DNA of 64,000 nt from JAAYHV01 sp964400515 (GTDB lineage: Bacteria > Bacillota > Clostridia > Peptostreptococcales > Anaerovoracaceae): assembly GCA_964400515.1 (NCBI GenBank), contig CAYNTJ010000004.1:92190-156189 (forward strand). Reading direction: 5' to 3'. Below are positions 27,403 through 36,202 of the stretch, one piece after another. Numbering within the stretch: the first letter of the stretch is position 1; the number at the start of each line of letters is the position of its first letter. The notes beneath the pieces were generated by a model. That model worked only from the letters and a program-made list of their open reading frames with translations. It was not told the origin of the DNA and did not search any database. The position numbers were made by a program, and so were the translations under genes.

Positions 27403-28032
27403 ATGTCGAAAATTAATTTAAAAACAAGTGCAATAGTTATAACTCTATTGGCATTAACAATATTACTAATGTCCGGCTGCGGAAGCAATACCGATAGCTT
27501 AGATGAAACAAACAATTTAGAAGTAAATGAAACAGCTGATCACAATGTGGATCCAAATCCAGAGCCACTAAAGGAAGAAGACATGGAAGTTTCTTTGACC
27601 GGTTATGGTGCAGAAGGAGCTCTGTCAGACGAAGACCTTAGCATTATGGATATGCTAACCTATGCGGTGCAAGATGAATATCTGGCCCATGGCGAATATA
27701 TAGCTATAATGGATGAATTCGGGACACAAAACCCATATTCCAATATAGCTGATTCAGAAGAAAACCATCTGGCATACTTGGAAGAAGTATATCTTTCATA
27801 CGGATTGGAATTTCCGGATGACACATCTGAAGGCCATATAGTAATGCCCGAGGATTTACTTGAAGCCGCAGAAACGGGAGTTAAAGCAGAAATCGATAAT
27901 ATAGCAATGTATGAAAAATTCTTATCATACGAATTACCTGACAATGTTAAAGAAGTCTTCACAGCCCTAATGAACGGTTCCGAAAACCATTTACTAGCTT
28001 TTCAAAAACAAGTAGACAAGTTATCAGATTAA
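27403..28032 (+). CDS. DUF2202 lipoprotein (ferritin-like helical fold)
   Basis: 209 residues with AAGGAGG 7 nt before the ATG. A lipoprotein signal ends LMSGCG, so Cys26 or so would be acylated. After an acidic linker the domain has YAVQDEYLAHGEYIAIMDEFG, NIADSEENHLAYLEEVY, then KAEIDNIAMYEKFL and SENHLLAFQKQV. Repeated E...H / E..ExxH spacing suggests a di-metal four-helix bundle as proposed for DUF2202. Possible role: surface metal or redox protein. A strong hairpin ends the gene. Confidence 0.85.
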   Translation: MSKINLKTSAIVITLLALTILLMSGCGSNTDSLDETNNLEVNETADHNVDPNPEPLKEEDMEVSLTGYGAEGALSDEDLSIMDMLTYAVQDEYLAHGEYIAIMDEFGTQNPYSNIADSEENHLAYLEEVYLSYGLEFPDDTSEGHIVMPEDLLEAAETGVKAEIDNIAMYEKFLSYELPDNVKEVFTALMNGSENHLLAFQKQVDKLSD

Positions 28033-28040
28033 TATAACAT

Positions 28041-28071
28041 TAATGGCAGAAACCAATTGTTTCTGCCATTA
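28041..28071. terminator. Bidirectional terminator after the DUF2202 gene
   Basis: Perfect 13-bp arms (28041-28053, 28059-28071) with a 5-nt loop lie between two convergent genes. The plus side continues ttattt. Confidence 0.85.
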
Positions 28072-28078
28072 TTATTTC

Positions 28079-28756
28079 CTACAAATGAGTAACAGTCCTG
28101 TTGGATAGATCGTTTAATTCGTCAACATTATTGATTATATATGCTCTACCCTCTTTAATTAATATTCCTTTATCACAAAGCCTCTTAATTACCCTTTGCA
28201 AATGCCTGTAGCTGGTTGCCAAAAGCTCAGCCACATGGGTAAGATTATCTTTAAAAACACCATTTTCTGATGTTAATAATATGTATGTAGCAACCCTAGT
28301 CTCCAATGGATAAAGTAAGTTGAAGGCATCACTTTCATTATTATCTAAAATTATTTCCGCCAGCTCCTTCGCCATATGTTTAGTAAAAGCACAATCATTT
28401 AGGAGTATTTCCCTGTATTTATCAAGGGATAAAACCAAACAATATGTGTCCTTCATCACTGTGGATTGAGTAGAACAATTGGCACCGGCAAATAATTCTA
28501 TGTCTCCCACTATGGCAAAATCCTCCACAAAGCATATTAGCTTTGACCTACCATTTTCCTGGGTTACACTTACCTTTATTTTGCCACCCACTATAAAATG
28601 TAATGCTAGAAGTGGATCTCCTTCAAAGTGTATTATATCTCCTTTTTTAAATTTAACCAATTTTAAATCATCTTTGAAATCCGTTTCGAAATATTTTTTA
28701 ATTTCGTATTTATTATATAGATTATCTCTAAGATTAATATCATTAATATTTTCCAT
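28079..28756 (-). CDS. Crp/Fnr-family transcription regulator
   Basis: 225 residues. A cyclic-nucleotide-binding-type beta roll (KKGDIIHFEGDPLLALHFIVGGKIKVS) occupies the first 120 residues. A long dimer helix and a winged HTH (HVAELLATSYRHLQRVIKRLCDKGILIKEGRAYII) follow. No Fnr-type cysteine cluster is present, so it is not an iron-sulphur oxygen sensor. YeiL-like proteins share this look. GAGGAG precedes the ATG. The ligand is unknown. The divergent small gene at 28877 may be a target. Confidence 0.88.
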   Translation of the reverse strand: MENINDINLRDNLYNKYEIKKYFETDFKDDLKLVKFKKGDIIHFEGDPLLALHFIVGGKIKVSVTQENGRSKLICFVEDFAIVGDIELFAGANCSTQSTVMKDTYCLVLSLDKYREILLNDCAFTKHMAKELAEIILDNNESDAFNLLYPLETRVATYILLTSENGVFKDNLTHVAELLATSYRHLQRVIKRLCDKGILIKEGRAYIINNVDELNDLSNRTVTHL

Positions 28757-28876
28757 ATCTGCTCCTCTTCTTATTTTTTATTATATCATATCTAATCAAT
28801 GAATATATGACTTATGTCCTATTACATTTTTACTAAAACGTATATAATGACCTTAAGAAAGGAGGCATATAATATT

Positions 28877-29188
28877 ATGAAAAAACAAAAATACTTAAAA
28901 AACAAGATTGGTAATATGGCTAGAGATTTTGACAGAAGTTATGATAATACAGTTGTAGATACATATGCGTTTGATAAAGTTCTAAAATCAAAATCATTTT
29001 CTGATATGATATATAAATACTTTAGCTATGATAACATGGATTTTTCTTTGATCAAAGAAAAAACGAGCAGCTATGTAATCAACGAAGTAGCAGAAATTTA
29101 TGAAAAAACACAGCGCAAAGTCGTTGAAAAAGAAGTATATCATGAATATATCGAAGCCCTATTAGGCAGAATAATTCAAGCTAATTAA
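28877..29188 (+). CDS. Hypothetical protein, 103 residues
   Basis: Start at 28877 because AAAGGAGG is 11 nt upstream; the frame is open to 28814 without a site. It is highly charged and helical (MKKQKYLKNKIGNMARDFDRSY..., then KVVEKEVYHEYIEALLGRIIQAN). No membrane segment or known motif was found. It is divergent from the Crp/Fnr gene. A TATAAT lies at about 28843, a few tens of bases upstream of the start. Confidence 0.55.
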   Translation: MKKQKYLKNKIGNMARDFDRSYDNTVVDTYAFDKVLKSKSFSDMIYKYFSYDNMDFSLIKEKTSSYVINEVAEIYEKTQRKVVEKEVYHEYIEALLGRIIQAN

Positions 29189-29340
29189 CAGAAGATTAAA
29201 TACTTCAAAACTGAGTTCCTTAGGAGAAATGCTTTTTAATAAGCATATCCTGCCTTGGGATTTTTTTATGCCCTTTTATAAATGCCGAATAAAATAATCG
29301 TAAAAAAGTTCGGATAGCCTTTCGATTATTTCAAATTGTA

Positions 29341-29382
29341 TAAAAAAATACACAGGGCAGTGTAATCGACTGCGACGTGTAT
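29341..29382 (-). terminator. Terminator after the small membrane protein gene
   Basis: ATACAC (29348-29353) and GCAGT (29357-29361) pair with ACTGC (29369-29373) and GTGTAT (29377-29382) around a 7-nt loop with a 3x3 internal loop. On the minus strand TTTTTTT follows. A weaker hairpin for the plus-strand gene lies near 29228-29268. Confidence 0.65.
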
Positions 29383-29409
29383 ATTAAAAGATAAATTATT
29401 TACCTATAC

Positions 29410-29586
29410 TTACTTTTTTAATTTCACAGTATTGTATGTCAAAACAACTAGATTAACAATCATCATAACTCCAACAATCCTTATAATCATATCCGGTAAT
29501 GGACTTATAAAGTAATTAAATCCCATAAAAGATAGAAGTATAATCATAATAACTGAGCATATAATAAGTAAATTATTGTTCTTCAT
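29410..29586 (-). CDS. Small two-helix membrane protein, 58 residues
   Basis: ATG at 29586 with GAGAGG a few bases upstream, stop TAA at 29410. Two hydrophobic stretches (LLIICSVIMIILLSFMGF and MIIRIVGVMMIVNLVVLTY) are separated by FISPLPD. The tail is NTVKLKK. No family is recognised. It lies just downstream of the GNAT gene on the same strand and ends before a terminator, so it is probably the last gene of the EamA-GNAT unit. Confidence 0.6.
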   Translation of the reverse strand: MKNNNLLIICSVIMIILLSFMGFNYFISPLPDMIIRIVGVMMIVNLVVLTYNTVKLKK

Positions 29587-29601
29587 AACCTCTCTCCTTG
29601 C

Positions 29602-30189
29602 CTATCCCTTCCACACCAGGTTATATCTAGTGATTCCATTGGTAGCCGTTTTTGTATGATAAAGCTCACAGCCTAAGTGCTGATACATATCAGAATACTC
29701 CTTCATATCAGTATCAAATAGCAACGGGGCATTTCTATCCTTTGCCATACTCTTGGCAAAATCCACAAGCTCCCTTGCCCTGCCCTTGCCTTGAGCTTCA
29801 TTACTAACACAAACCATAAGGGTTTCTAAGTGTAAACCTTTAGTATAGGTATCATCTTCATTTTTAATTTCCTTAACAAATTTAAGAAATCCTCTTCTAA
29901 CATTAGAAGGTATTATCCTTATTAGTGATATTAGTAATCCAATCTGAGGCAATAGGGCTTTTTCATCACTAAATGACAATCCAATAAAAGCATCACCCTC
30001 ATCATTTTGATATAGGGATTTTGATTTATATACACACTTAACATAGGCCTTCATATATGCCATTACCAATGCTTCTCGCTTATGAACATCACCAAATTCC
30101 CAAAACAGATTATTGGTTACAAAGGATTTACCTATTAACTCGGCTGTTTTATTAAATTCCTCTTTGGTTAAGTTTTCAACCAATTTCAT
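29602..30189 (-). CDS. GNAT family N-acetyltransferase
   Basis: 195 residues from ATG 30189 (GGAGG 5 nt upstream). The acetyl-CoA motif LMVCVSNEAQGKGRARELVDFAKSMAK (around 125-150) and the preceding beta strands are clear, and DMYQHLGCELYHTKTA is the usual C-terminal strand. The substrate is unknown. It starts 12 nt after the EamA transporter gene, so both are cotranscribed. Confidence 0.85.
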   Translation of the reverse strand: MKLVENLTKEEFNKTAELIGKSFVTNNLFWEFGDVHKREALVMAYMKAYVKCVYKSKSLYQNDEGDAFIGLSFSDEKALLPQIGLLISLIRIIPSNVRRGFLKFVKEIKNEDDTYTKGLHLETLMVCVSNEAQGKGRARELVDFAKSMAKDRNAPLLFDTDMKEYSDMYQHLGCELYHTKTATNGITRYNLVWKG

Positions 30190-30201
30190 GACTTCCTCCA
30201 A

Positions 30202-31116
30202 TTATACAGCTTCCTTTTCGGAAGGCTCATCATTTTTTGTCTTTATCTCAGACAAGTACACCCCGCCAATAATTAAAACCGCTCCAATTATTATAGTCAC
30301 AGTTATACTTTCTTTTAAATATATAGCAGCTATTACCGCCGTAATAACGGGGCCAAAATATATATACTTATTGGTTCTCATTCCTCCGATATACTTAATA
30401 GATTGATTCCACATTATAAAGGATAGAGAAGATGCCATAACCCCAAGAAACAGTAACCCCATTATCATAGGTAGACCCCAAAGCTTATTCAAGGGAAATG
30501 CCTCGGAATTTAAATTCCCTGTTATTAAATTTGCCACAAATATTATTATAGTAACATAATAGAATACATTCCTTGTTAATCTAATAGTATTAATATTACT
30601 GTTTGCCTTAGATAATGCCAGAGAATATACGGCAAAAAACACAGCTGCCATCAAGGCAATTCCATCACCTAATATTTTAACACTCGAGCCAGTGTCTCCG
30701 CCGATTACTATTATAACAACCCCCGCATATGCAATTATAAAACCAAAAATAACATTTTTATTCCAGTGATTTGACTTGTCCACCGCACCTGTCAGCAAAA
30801 GGGATATTATAGGTATGGTTGCAACAATCAAACTTACATTTGTTGCAAAGGTTTTGGTAAGGGCTGTATTTTCGCAAAGAAAATACCCGGATAAACATAC
30901 CGCCGCAGCCATCAAATAAAGCTCTTGCCTTATATCCTTTACCTTTTCAAATTTTGGATAAATTAAGGTAAGTACAACAGCTGCTATCAAAAATCTCATC
31001 AACAGCACTTGGGTCGGCATAAATGTTTCAAGTACTATTTTACTCACAATGTATGTTGATCCCCATATTGTTATAGTCGCCAGGGCCAGCAGGTGTCCCA
31101 CTACTTCTTTTCTCAT
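30202..31116 (-). CDS. EamA/DMT-family transporter
   Basis: 304 residues from ATG 31116 (GGGGGG upstream). Ten helices form two EamA repeats: LATITIWGSTYIVSKIVL opens repeat 1 and GIALMAAVFFAVYSLAL opens repeat 2. Drug/metabolite exporters of this type often move amino acids or nucleosides. The neighbouring acetyltransferase could modify a related compound, but this is a guess. Confidence 0.88.
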   Translation of the reverse strand: MRKEVVGHLLALATITIWGSTYIVSKIVLETFMPTQVLLMRFLIAAVVLTLIYPKFEKVKDIRQELYLMAAAVCLSGYFLCENTALTKTFATNVSLIVATIPIISLLLTGAVDKSNHWNKNVIFGFIIAYAGVVIIVIGGDTGSSVKILGDGIALMAAVFFAVYSLALSKANSNINTIRLTRNVFYYVTIIIFVANLITGNLNSEAFPLNKLWGLPMIMGLLFLGVMASSLSFIMWNQSIKYIGGMRTNKYIYFGPVITAVIAAIYLKESITVTIIIGAVLIIGGVYLSEIKTKNDEPSEKEAV

Positions 31117-31193
31117 AATTCCCCCCAATTAAACTGATATCGTATTAGTAATATTACTACTATAACTTCTTTAAGTAAAGCCCAATAACCAAA

Positions 31194-31218
31194 AACAAAC
31201 GGCATTTAACCGTTTGTT
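31194..31218 (-). terminator. Terminator after the flavin oxidoreductase gene
   Basis: Perfect 9-bp arms AACAAACGG (31194-31202) and CCGTTTGTT (31210-31218) with a 7-nt loop; the minus strand continues into TTTTTGG. Confidence 0.85.
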
Positions 31219-31226
31219 AGCAAAAA

Positions 31227-33194
31227 TTAATTTTTTATGCCGTAAGCTTCCTCTATGGCATTCATAACCCCTTGGCCATTACCGCCGCAATCTCCGATTT
31301 CTTGATAATTATATTTGCTACTTTCTAGCCATTTCGAAAGTTCCCTCATGGCCGGTTTATAGCCCGTTGCTAAAATAACAACTTCGGCAGGAATTTTTTC
31401 TGTTTTTTCTTTATCTCTTATTTGAACACAACCATCTTCAATTTTTTCAACAGTTACTTCCGTTTTTATATCTATAGGATATCGCTTAATCTCCTTCATA
31501 AGTATCCATCTAGTGCTGCCCAAATCCTTGGCAACCTTCTTTTTCATTTCTAGAACAGTTATATTACCGCTATAGTCAAAATCATTTTTAGTAATATCAA
31601 GATTATATAGATCCAAAAACCTCCTGCTTTCTTTCATTATCTTTGATGAATTTAATATGAATAAAGCTAATTCAACACCGCTGGCACCACCACCTATAAT
31701 ACATACTTTCTTTTGTAATAATAGGTTTAAACCCTTTTTATCTAAGTCAAATATATCCTTAAGTTCAAATACATTTTTGTTATATATGCCTTCAATCGGA
31801 GGTTTAATACTTTCTCCGCCTACAGCTAATATTACCTCGTCAGGATTATACACTTCAATATATCTTGAATCCACATATGTATTTAGTAGAAGCTCAACTC
31901 CATAAAGCCTTGCTTCATAAAACATGGCATTGATATTTTCCATAAAAGCATCCTTATCAGGTGCTTTAGCAGCATAGTGCATCATGCCGCCAAAATATTT
32001 ATCCTTTGTACATAGTCTTACTTTATTCCCACGTTTAGCCAGATTAATTGCAGCGGACAAACCAGCCGGGCCACCGCCCACAACCAGATATTTCTTTTTT
32101 GTTATTTCTTTTTGCTCCAATTCACTTTCATGACCAATGGTAGGATTAAATATGCAGGTAGGCGGATGACCCTTTAGTATTCTTTCTATACATCCCTTAT
32201 TGCAGCCAACACATTTTTTATATGGAACTTTGTTTTGAACTTTAATTGCAAAATCGCTGTCAGTTAAGAAGGCTCTGGCACATCCTATGAAATCACTATA
32301 CCCTTCTTTTAGAATTTCTTCTGCTATTTCTCCATCATTAATTCTGTTACATGCAATAACGGGAATATTTACAACCTGCTTAATAGCCCCTGCCATAAAT
32401 GCAAAATTTCCTTTGGGAACCTGCATGGTAATTTGTGGTATGGCAGCTTCATGCCAGCCACCGGTTACGCTTATGGCATCCACATAGTTTTCTGCTTGGG
32501 CGGAAAATTTTCGCATATCTTTAAGACTGTATCCTCCCAGCATATCAAGACCTGATATTCTTAATATTATAGGGTAATCCTTACCAACAGCTTCTCTAAC
32601 CCTTTTTATAACTTCAAGGGGAAAGGTAAATCTTTTTTCCGGACTACCCCCATATTGATCTACCCTTAAATTTGTTAACTTAGATAAAAATTCAGAAAGT
32701 AAATAACCTGCGCTGGCACTGATTTCCACAGCATCAACATTGGCCTCTTTGCAAACAACTGCTGCTTCAGCAAAATATTCATATATACTATTTATGTCAC
32801 CTTCATCCAATTCCCTAGGCACCGTCTTATATATGGGGGAGGGCACAGCACTGGGAGCCACGGGCACGGCATCTTTTTCCCAAAGGCTTCCTTCTCCGGC
32901 ATTTCTTCCTACATGGAAAAGCTGCACTGAAAGCTTTCCATCTTCCTTATGTATCCTATCTGCCATACGTGCAATTTCAGCTTTGTTTTCCTTAGATATG
33001 ACGTTCATGTCCTTAGGTGCTGCCGAAGCATGTACTCCCATTACCGCAGTAACTAGGCTAGCTCCCCCCTTGGCTCTCTTAGCTAAAAATGCCCCTTCCT
33101 TTTCCATATCCATACCCATATGCATGGCCGACATTATTATTCTGTTCTTCAATACTAATTTTCCGATATGTCCTTCTTTAAACAGTTCATTCAT
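31227..33194 (-). CDS. NADH:flavin oxidoreductase/dienoyl-CoA reductase-like flavoprotein
   Basis: 655 residues. An FMN TIM barrel comes first (LKNRIIMSAMHMG; SAGYLLSEFLSKLTNLR-DQYGGS; GCARAFLTDSDFA). A [4Fe-4S] motif CVGCNKGC...C sits at about 327-346. The second half has two dinucleotide folds (VVGGGPAGLSAAINLAKRG, IIGGGASGVELALF). This is the plan of FadH and of clostridial enoate reductases, which reduce C=C bonds with NADH. It is the last gene of a thiolase/CoA-transferase row, which points to an unsaturated acyl-CoA or carboxylate substrate. AAGAGGT precedes the ATG. Confidence 0.9.
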   Translation of the reverse strand: MNELFKEGHIGKLVLKNRIIMSAMHMGMDMEKEGAFLAKRAKGGASLVTAVMGVHASAAPKDMNVISKENKAEIARMADRIHKEDGKLSVQLFHVGRNAGEGSLWEKDAVPVAPSAVPSPIYKTVPRELDEGDINSIYEYFAEAAVVCKEANVDAVEISASAGYLLSEFLSKLTNLRVDQYGGSPEKRFTFPLEVIKRVREAVGKDYPIILRISGLDMLGGYSLKDMRKFSAQAENYVDAISVTGGWHEAAIPQITMQVPKGNFAFMAGAIKQVVNIPVIACNRINDGEIAEEILKEGYSDFIGCARAFLTDSDFAIKVQNKVPYKKCVGCNKGCIERILKGHPPTCIFNPTIGHESELEQKEITKKKYLVVGGGPAGLSAAINLAKRGNKVRLCTKDKYFGGMMHYAAKAPDKDAFMENINAMFYEARLYGVELLLNTYVDSRYIEVYNPDEVILAVGGESIKPPIEGIYNKNVFELKDIFDLDKKGLNLLLQKKVCIIGGGASGVELALFILNSSKIMKESRRFLDLYNLDITKNDFDYSGNITVLEMKKKVAKDLGSTRWILMKEIKRYPIDIKTEVTVEKIEDGCVQIRDKEKTEKIPAEVVILATGYKPAMRELSKWLESSKYNYQEIGDCGGNGQGVMNAIEEAYGIKN

Positions 33195-33342
33195 TTTTTT
33201 ACCTCTTTAATATTTTTTTAGAGCACAATGGAGAACCATTAATGGTCCCCCATGACTTTACCGTAAACACTAATATATTAACGGTAATAATATAATATTT
33301 AGGAAAAGTCTTTATGCAGCGAGAATAATATTATATTAGGTA

Positions 33343-34716
33343 TCATAATACCTTACTGCTGTTTCTCCATATGCCCATTTTCTCGGCCTCTTTTACAAGC
33401 TCATCCTGAAAATCCGGATGGGCGATTTCTATTAGTCTCTCTGCTCTTTCCCAAGTGGATTGTCCCTTCATGTTTGCAATTCCAAATTCAGTAACCACAT
33501 AATTTGTGGCACTTCTTGGACAAGATACAATCGAACCTTGAGGAAGGGTTGGCGCAATTAATGATGTTAAACTTCCGTCTCTGTTTTTCCTAACCGACGG
33601 AGTACATAAAAAGCTCTTTCCTCCCTTTGACTGAAAGGCTCCTTGCACAAAATCCAGCTGTCCTCCGGTACCACCAATATGCTGAAAACCTGCGGATTCG
33701 GAATTAACCTGTCCAAACAAATCAACTTGCAAACAGCTATTTATAGATACCAGCTTATCGTTTGCCGCCATAACATCTAAATTATTTACATAATCAACGG
33801 GAGCCATCATACATAATGGATTATCATCCAAAAACTCATATACATCCTGAGAACCCATGGCAAAGGTAAATACCATTTTACCCTTGTTGGTGTTTTTGTT
33901 ACCGGTAATTTTACCTTCTTCATATAGATGTACATAGGCATCAACAAACATTTCTGTATGGACGCTTAAATCATTTATATCAGACTCCGCTATCATTTTA
34001 CCCACATAGTTTGGCATACCACCTATTCCAAGCTGCAAAGTACTACCGCTTTCAATTTCCTTTACTATATGGGAAGCTATCTTCTTCTCAATATCAGAAG
34101 CATCCTTAGCAATTACATTAGGTAGAGGCCTGCCTTCAGCTTCAACTACCATGTCAACCTCGGCAATATTTATTGAGTTTTGAATACCATGTACCATCGG
34201 TTGGCATTCATTTACTTCAACTATAATTTTCTTTGCTGATTTAAATATCCCCCAATACTCGCCAATCTGCGGTCCAAAATTAAAGTTACCATATTTATCC
34301 ATAGGACCCACCTGAAGCATGGCAACATTTACATCTCCAACATTCTCTGCCCAGTACTTTGTATTTTCTCTAAATTGTACCGGTATAAACCAGCAGCAGC
34401 CTTCCTTATTCATTTTCCTATCCATGGCACTAAAGTGTGTGCTTACATATCTAAAGTGCTTTGCCTCCGGATCCACTTTAAGAATTTCAGGAGGTTCGGG
34501 ATAATTCCAAATCGTAGATGCTACCTTAACATCAAATAATTCGTCCCTTCTTTTTGCAAGGGCTTTATCCAAATCCCTTATGATTCCACCAAATAATCCA
34601 TAGTGAACAAGGTCCCCTGATTTAACCACCTTAACCGCATCATCGGCAGTCACCAATTTTTTTCTATATTCATCGTAAATATTACTCATTTTACATAATT
34701 GCTTTAAATTTTCCAC
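33343..34716 (-). CDS. Acetyl-CoA hydrolase/CoA-transferase family protein
   Basis: 457 residues from GTG 34716, chosen because AAAGGAG lies upstream; the internal ATG at 34689 has no site. The motifs are those of the acetate/butyrate/4-hydroxybutyrate CoA-transferases: LVTADDAVKVVKSGDLV, GSTLQLGIGGMPNYVG, HTEMFVD, and SESAGFQHIGGTGGQLDFV with the catalytic Glu region. It should swap CoA between acetyl-CoA and a short acid. It lies 35 nt downstream of the thiolase gene and under the same sigma-54 promoter. Confidence 0.88.
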   Translation of the reverse strand: MENLKQLCKMSNIYDEYRKKLVTADDAVKVVKSGDLVHYGLFGGIIRDLDKALAKRRDELFDVKVASTIWNYPEPPEILKVDPEAKHFRYVSTHFSAMDRKMNKEGCCWFIPVQFRENTKYWAENVGDVNVAMLQVGPMDKYGNFNFGPQIGEYWGIFKSAKKIIVEVNECQPMVHGIQNSINIAEVDMVVEAEGRPLPNVIAKDASDIEKKIASHIVKEIESGSTLQLGIGGMPNYVGKMIAESDINDLSVHTEMFVDAYVHLYEEGKITGNKNTNKGKMVFTFAMGSQDVYEFLDDNPLCMMAPVDYVNNLDVMAANDKLVSINSCLQVDLFGQVNSESAGFQHIGGTGGQLDFVQGAFQSKGGKSFLCTPSVRKNRDGSLTSLIAPTLPQGSIVSCPRSATNYVVTEFGIANMKGQSTWERAERLIEIAHPDFQDELVKEAEKMGIWRNSSKVL

Positions 34717-34751
34717 TTCTTGTTCTCCTTTGTGTTTATATAATCTCGTAT

Positions 34752-35930
34752 TTATTGCATTTCTATTATTACGGCAGTTCCCATGCCACCACCTGCACAA
34801 AGCGTTGCCAATCCATACTTGTTATTTCTTCTCTTTAATTCATTAACTAATGTCACTACTAATCTTGCCCCCGTAGCCCCCACAGGATGCCCAAGGGATA
34901 TTCCGCTTCCGTTAACATTTAATCTGTCTCTATCTATTCCCAGCTCATTCATGCAGGCTATGCACTGGGATGCAAATGCTTCATTAATTTCAAATAAATC
35001 AATATCTTTTATCTCCAGCCCTGCATTTGCCAAAGCCTTTCTTGATGCACTTACAGGCCCTATTCCCATGACATCAGGGTCAACTCCCGATGTTGCCACA
35101 GATATAACCTTTGCAATAATAGGTACTCCTAATTCCTTTGCCTTTTCTTCACTCATAAGTATTACTCCGGAAGCAGCATCATTCATTCCAGAAGCGTTAC
35201 CCGCTGTAACCGTACCGTCTTCTTTAAATACCGTTTTCAGTTTTTTAAACCCTTCAATGCTGGCATCCCTTTTGGGAAATTCATCCGTATCATATAGGGT
35301 TTCCCCCTTTCTTGTTTTAATTGTGATTGGAATTATTTCATCCTTGAATTTCCCCTCATCAATGGCTGCCACAGCTCTTTTTTGTGATAATAAAGAGTAT
35401 TCATCCTGCATTTCTCTGGTGACGCCATATCTTTCCGCTACATTTTCTGCGGTAATTCCCATGGCAGGTCCTACCCCTAGGTTTGTAAGGGAATCCCACA
35501 TGGAATCCCTAAGATCCATATGCCCGAATTTTTGTCCGAATCTGGCATTAAAAACCATATGGGGAGCGGTACTCATACTGTCAGCTCCTCCCGCCATAAT
35601 ACAATCTGCTTCTCCGGATTTTATTTGATAATATCCCATTTGAATAGATGACATGGATGAACAACAATTTCTATGAACAGTAATCCCGGGAACAGTGTCA
35701 GGAAAGCCTGCCTTTACCAATGCAATCCTAGCCAAGTTGTTTTCAAGATAGGTTCTTTGATAATTACAACCCCATATAACATCATCAATTATAACGGGAT
35801 CAATTCCCGCTCTTTTAACCAAGTCCTGCATAACGGGAATTGATAGATCAAGTGCTGTTATCGATTTAAACTGCCCTCCTATGTTTCCGATGGGAGTCCT
35901 TCCCGCCGCCACAATTACTACATTATTCAT
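34752..35930 (-). CDS. Acetyl-CoA C-acetyltransferase (thiolase)
   Basis: 392 residues with the thiolase active sites: HRNCCSSMSSIQ (nucleophilic Cys near 89), INEAFASQCIA (His/Asn loop), GHPVGATGAR (catalytic His near 350) and ATLCAGGGMGTA (second Cys near 380). It can condense two acetyl-CoA or cleave a 3-ketoacyl-CoA. GGAGG precedes the ATG. It is the first gene behind the -24/-12 promoter at 35991-36005. Its neighbours suggest catabolic use in a fermentation pathway. Confidence 0.93.
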   Translation of the reverse strand: MNNVVIVAAGRTPIGNIGGQFKSITALDLSIPVMQDLVKRAGIDPVIIDDVIWGCNYQRTYLENNLARIALVKAGFPDTVPGITVHRNCCSSMSSIQMGYYQIKSGEADCIMAGGADSMSTAPHMVFNARFGQKFGHMDLRDSMWDSLTNLGVGPAMGITAENVAERYGVTREMQDEYSLLSQKRAVAAIDEGKFKDEIIPITIKTRKGETLYDTDEFPKRDASIEGFKKLKTVFKEDGTVTAGNASGMNDAASGVILMSEEKAKELGVPIIAKVISVATSGVDPDVMGIGPVSASRKALANAGLEIKDIDLFEINEAFASQCIACMNELGIDRDRLNVNGSGISLGHPVGATGARLVVTLVNELKRRNNKYGLATLCAGGGMGTAVIIEMQ

Positions 35931-35990
35931 ATTTGCCTCCTGCTTATATATATTTTTTTAATTTTATCCATATTCTTATGTTTATATATC

Positions 35991-36005
35991 GCAATTTCTG
36001 TACCA
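35991..36005 (-). promoter_or_regulatory. Sigma-54 (-24/-12) promoter of the thiolase operon
   Basis: The minus strand reads TGGTACAGAAATTGC, a close match to TGGCACG-N4-TTGC with correct GG-to-GC spacing. It lies about 60 bp upstream of the thiolase ATG. A possible activator site (GCCTT-N7-AAGGC, 36058-36074) is about 60 bp further upstream. Confidence 0.8.
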
Positions 36006-36127
36006 AAATTCCATTTAGTTAAAAAAATATTTAATCATTTCTCAATCTATTCCATATGCCTTTATTTTCAAGGCCTTCATATTTTAATTATTTTTTAAAA
36101 AATTAAATGCCATAATTATGCATTTAA

Positions 36128-36173
36128 AAAAGAGCATAAAACGATGATATTTCACATCGTTCTATGCTCTTTT
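36128..36173. terminator. Terminator after the sigma-54 activator gene
   Basis: 19-base arms (36128-36146, 36155-36173) with one mismatch and an 8-nt loop. T-runs lie on both sides, T6 on the minus strand. It separates the regulator from the thiolase promoter. Confidence 0.85.
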
Positions 36174-36202
36174 CCTTAAAAGTGATGCATCAGTTCATCG
36201 CT

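Noticed and set aside
33258..33287. Inverted repeat TTACCGT ... ACGGTAA between the CoA-transferase and oxidoreductase genes
   Set aside because: Short arms, 16-nt centre and no T-run, so neither terminator nor operator can be claimed.
34783..35628. 281-codon plus-strand ORF across the thiolase gene
   Set aside because: Shadow of the thiolase; the minus strand has all catalytic motifs and a ribosome-binding site.
36058..36074. GCCTT-N7-AAGGC as activator site for the sigma-54 regulator
   Set aside because: Position is right but arms are only 5 bp and there is one copy; mentioned only as a possibility.
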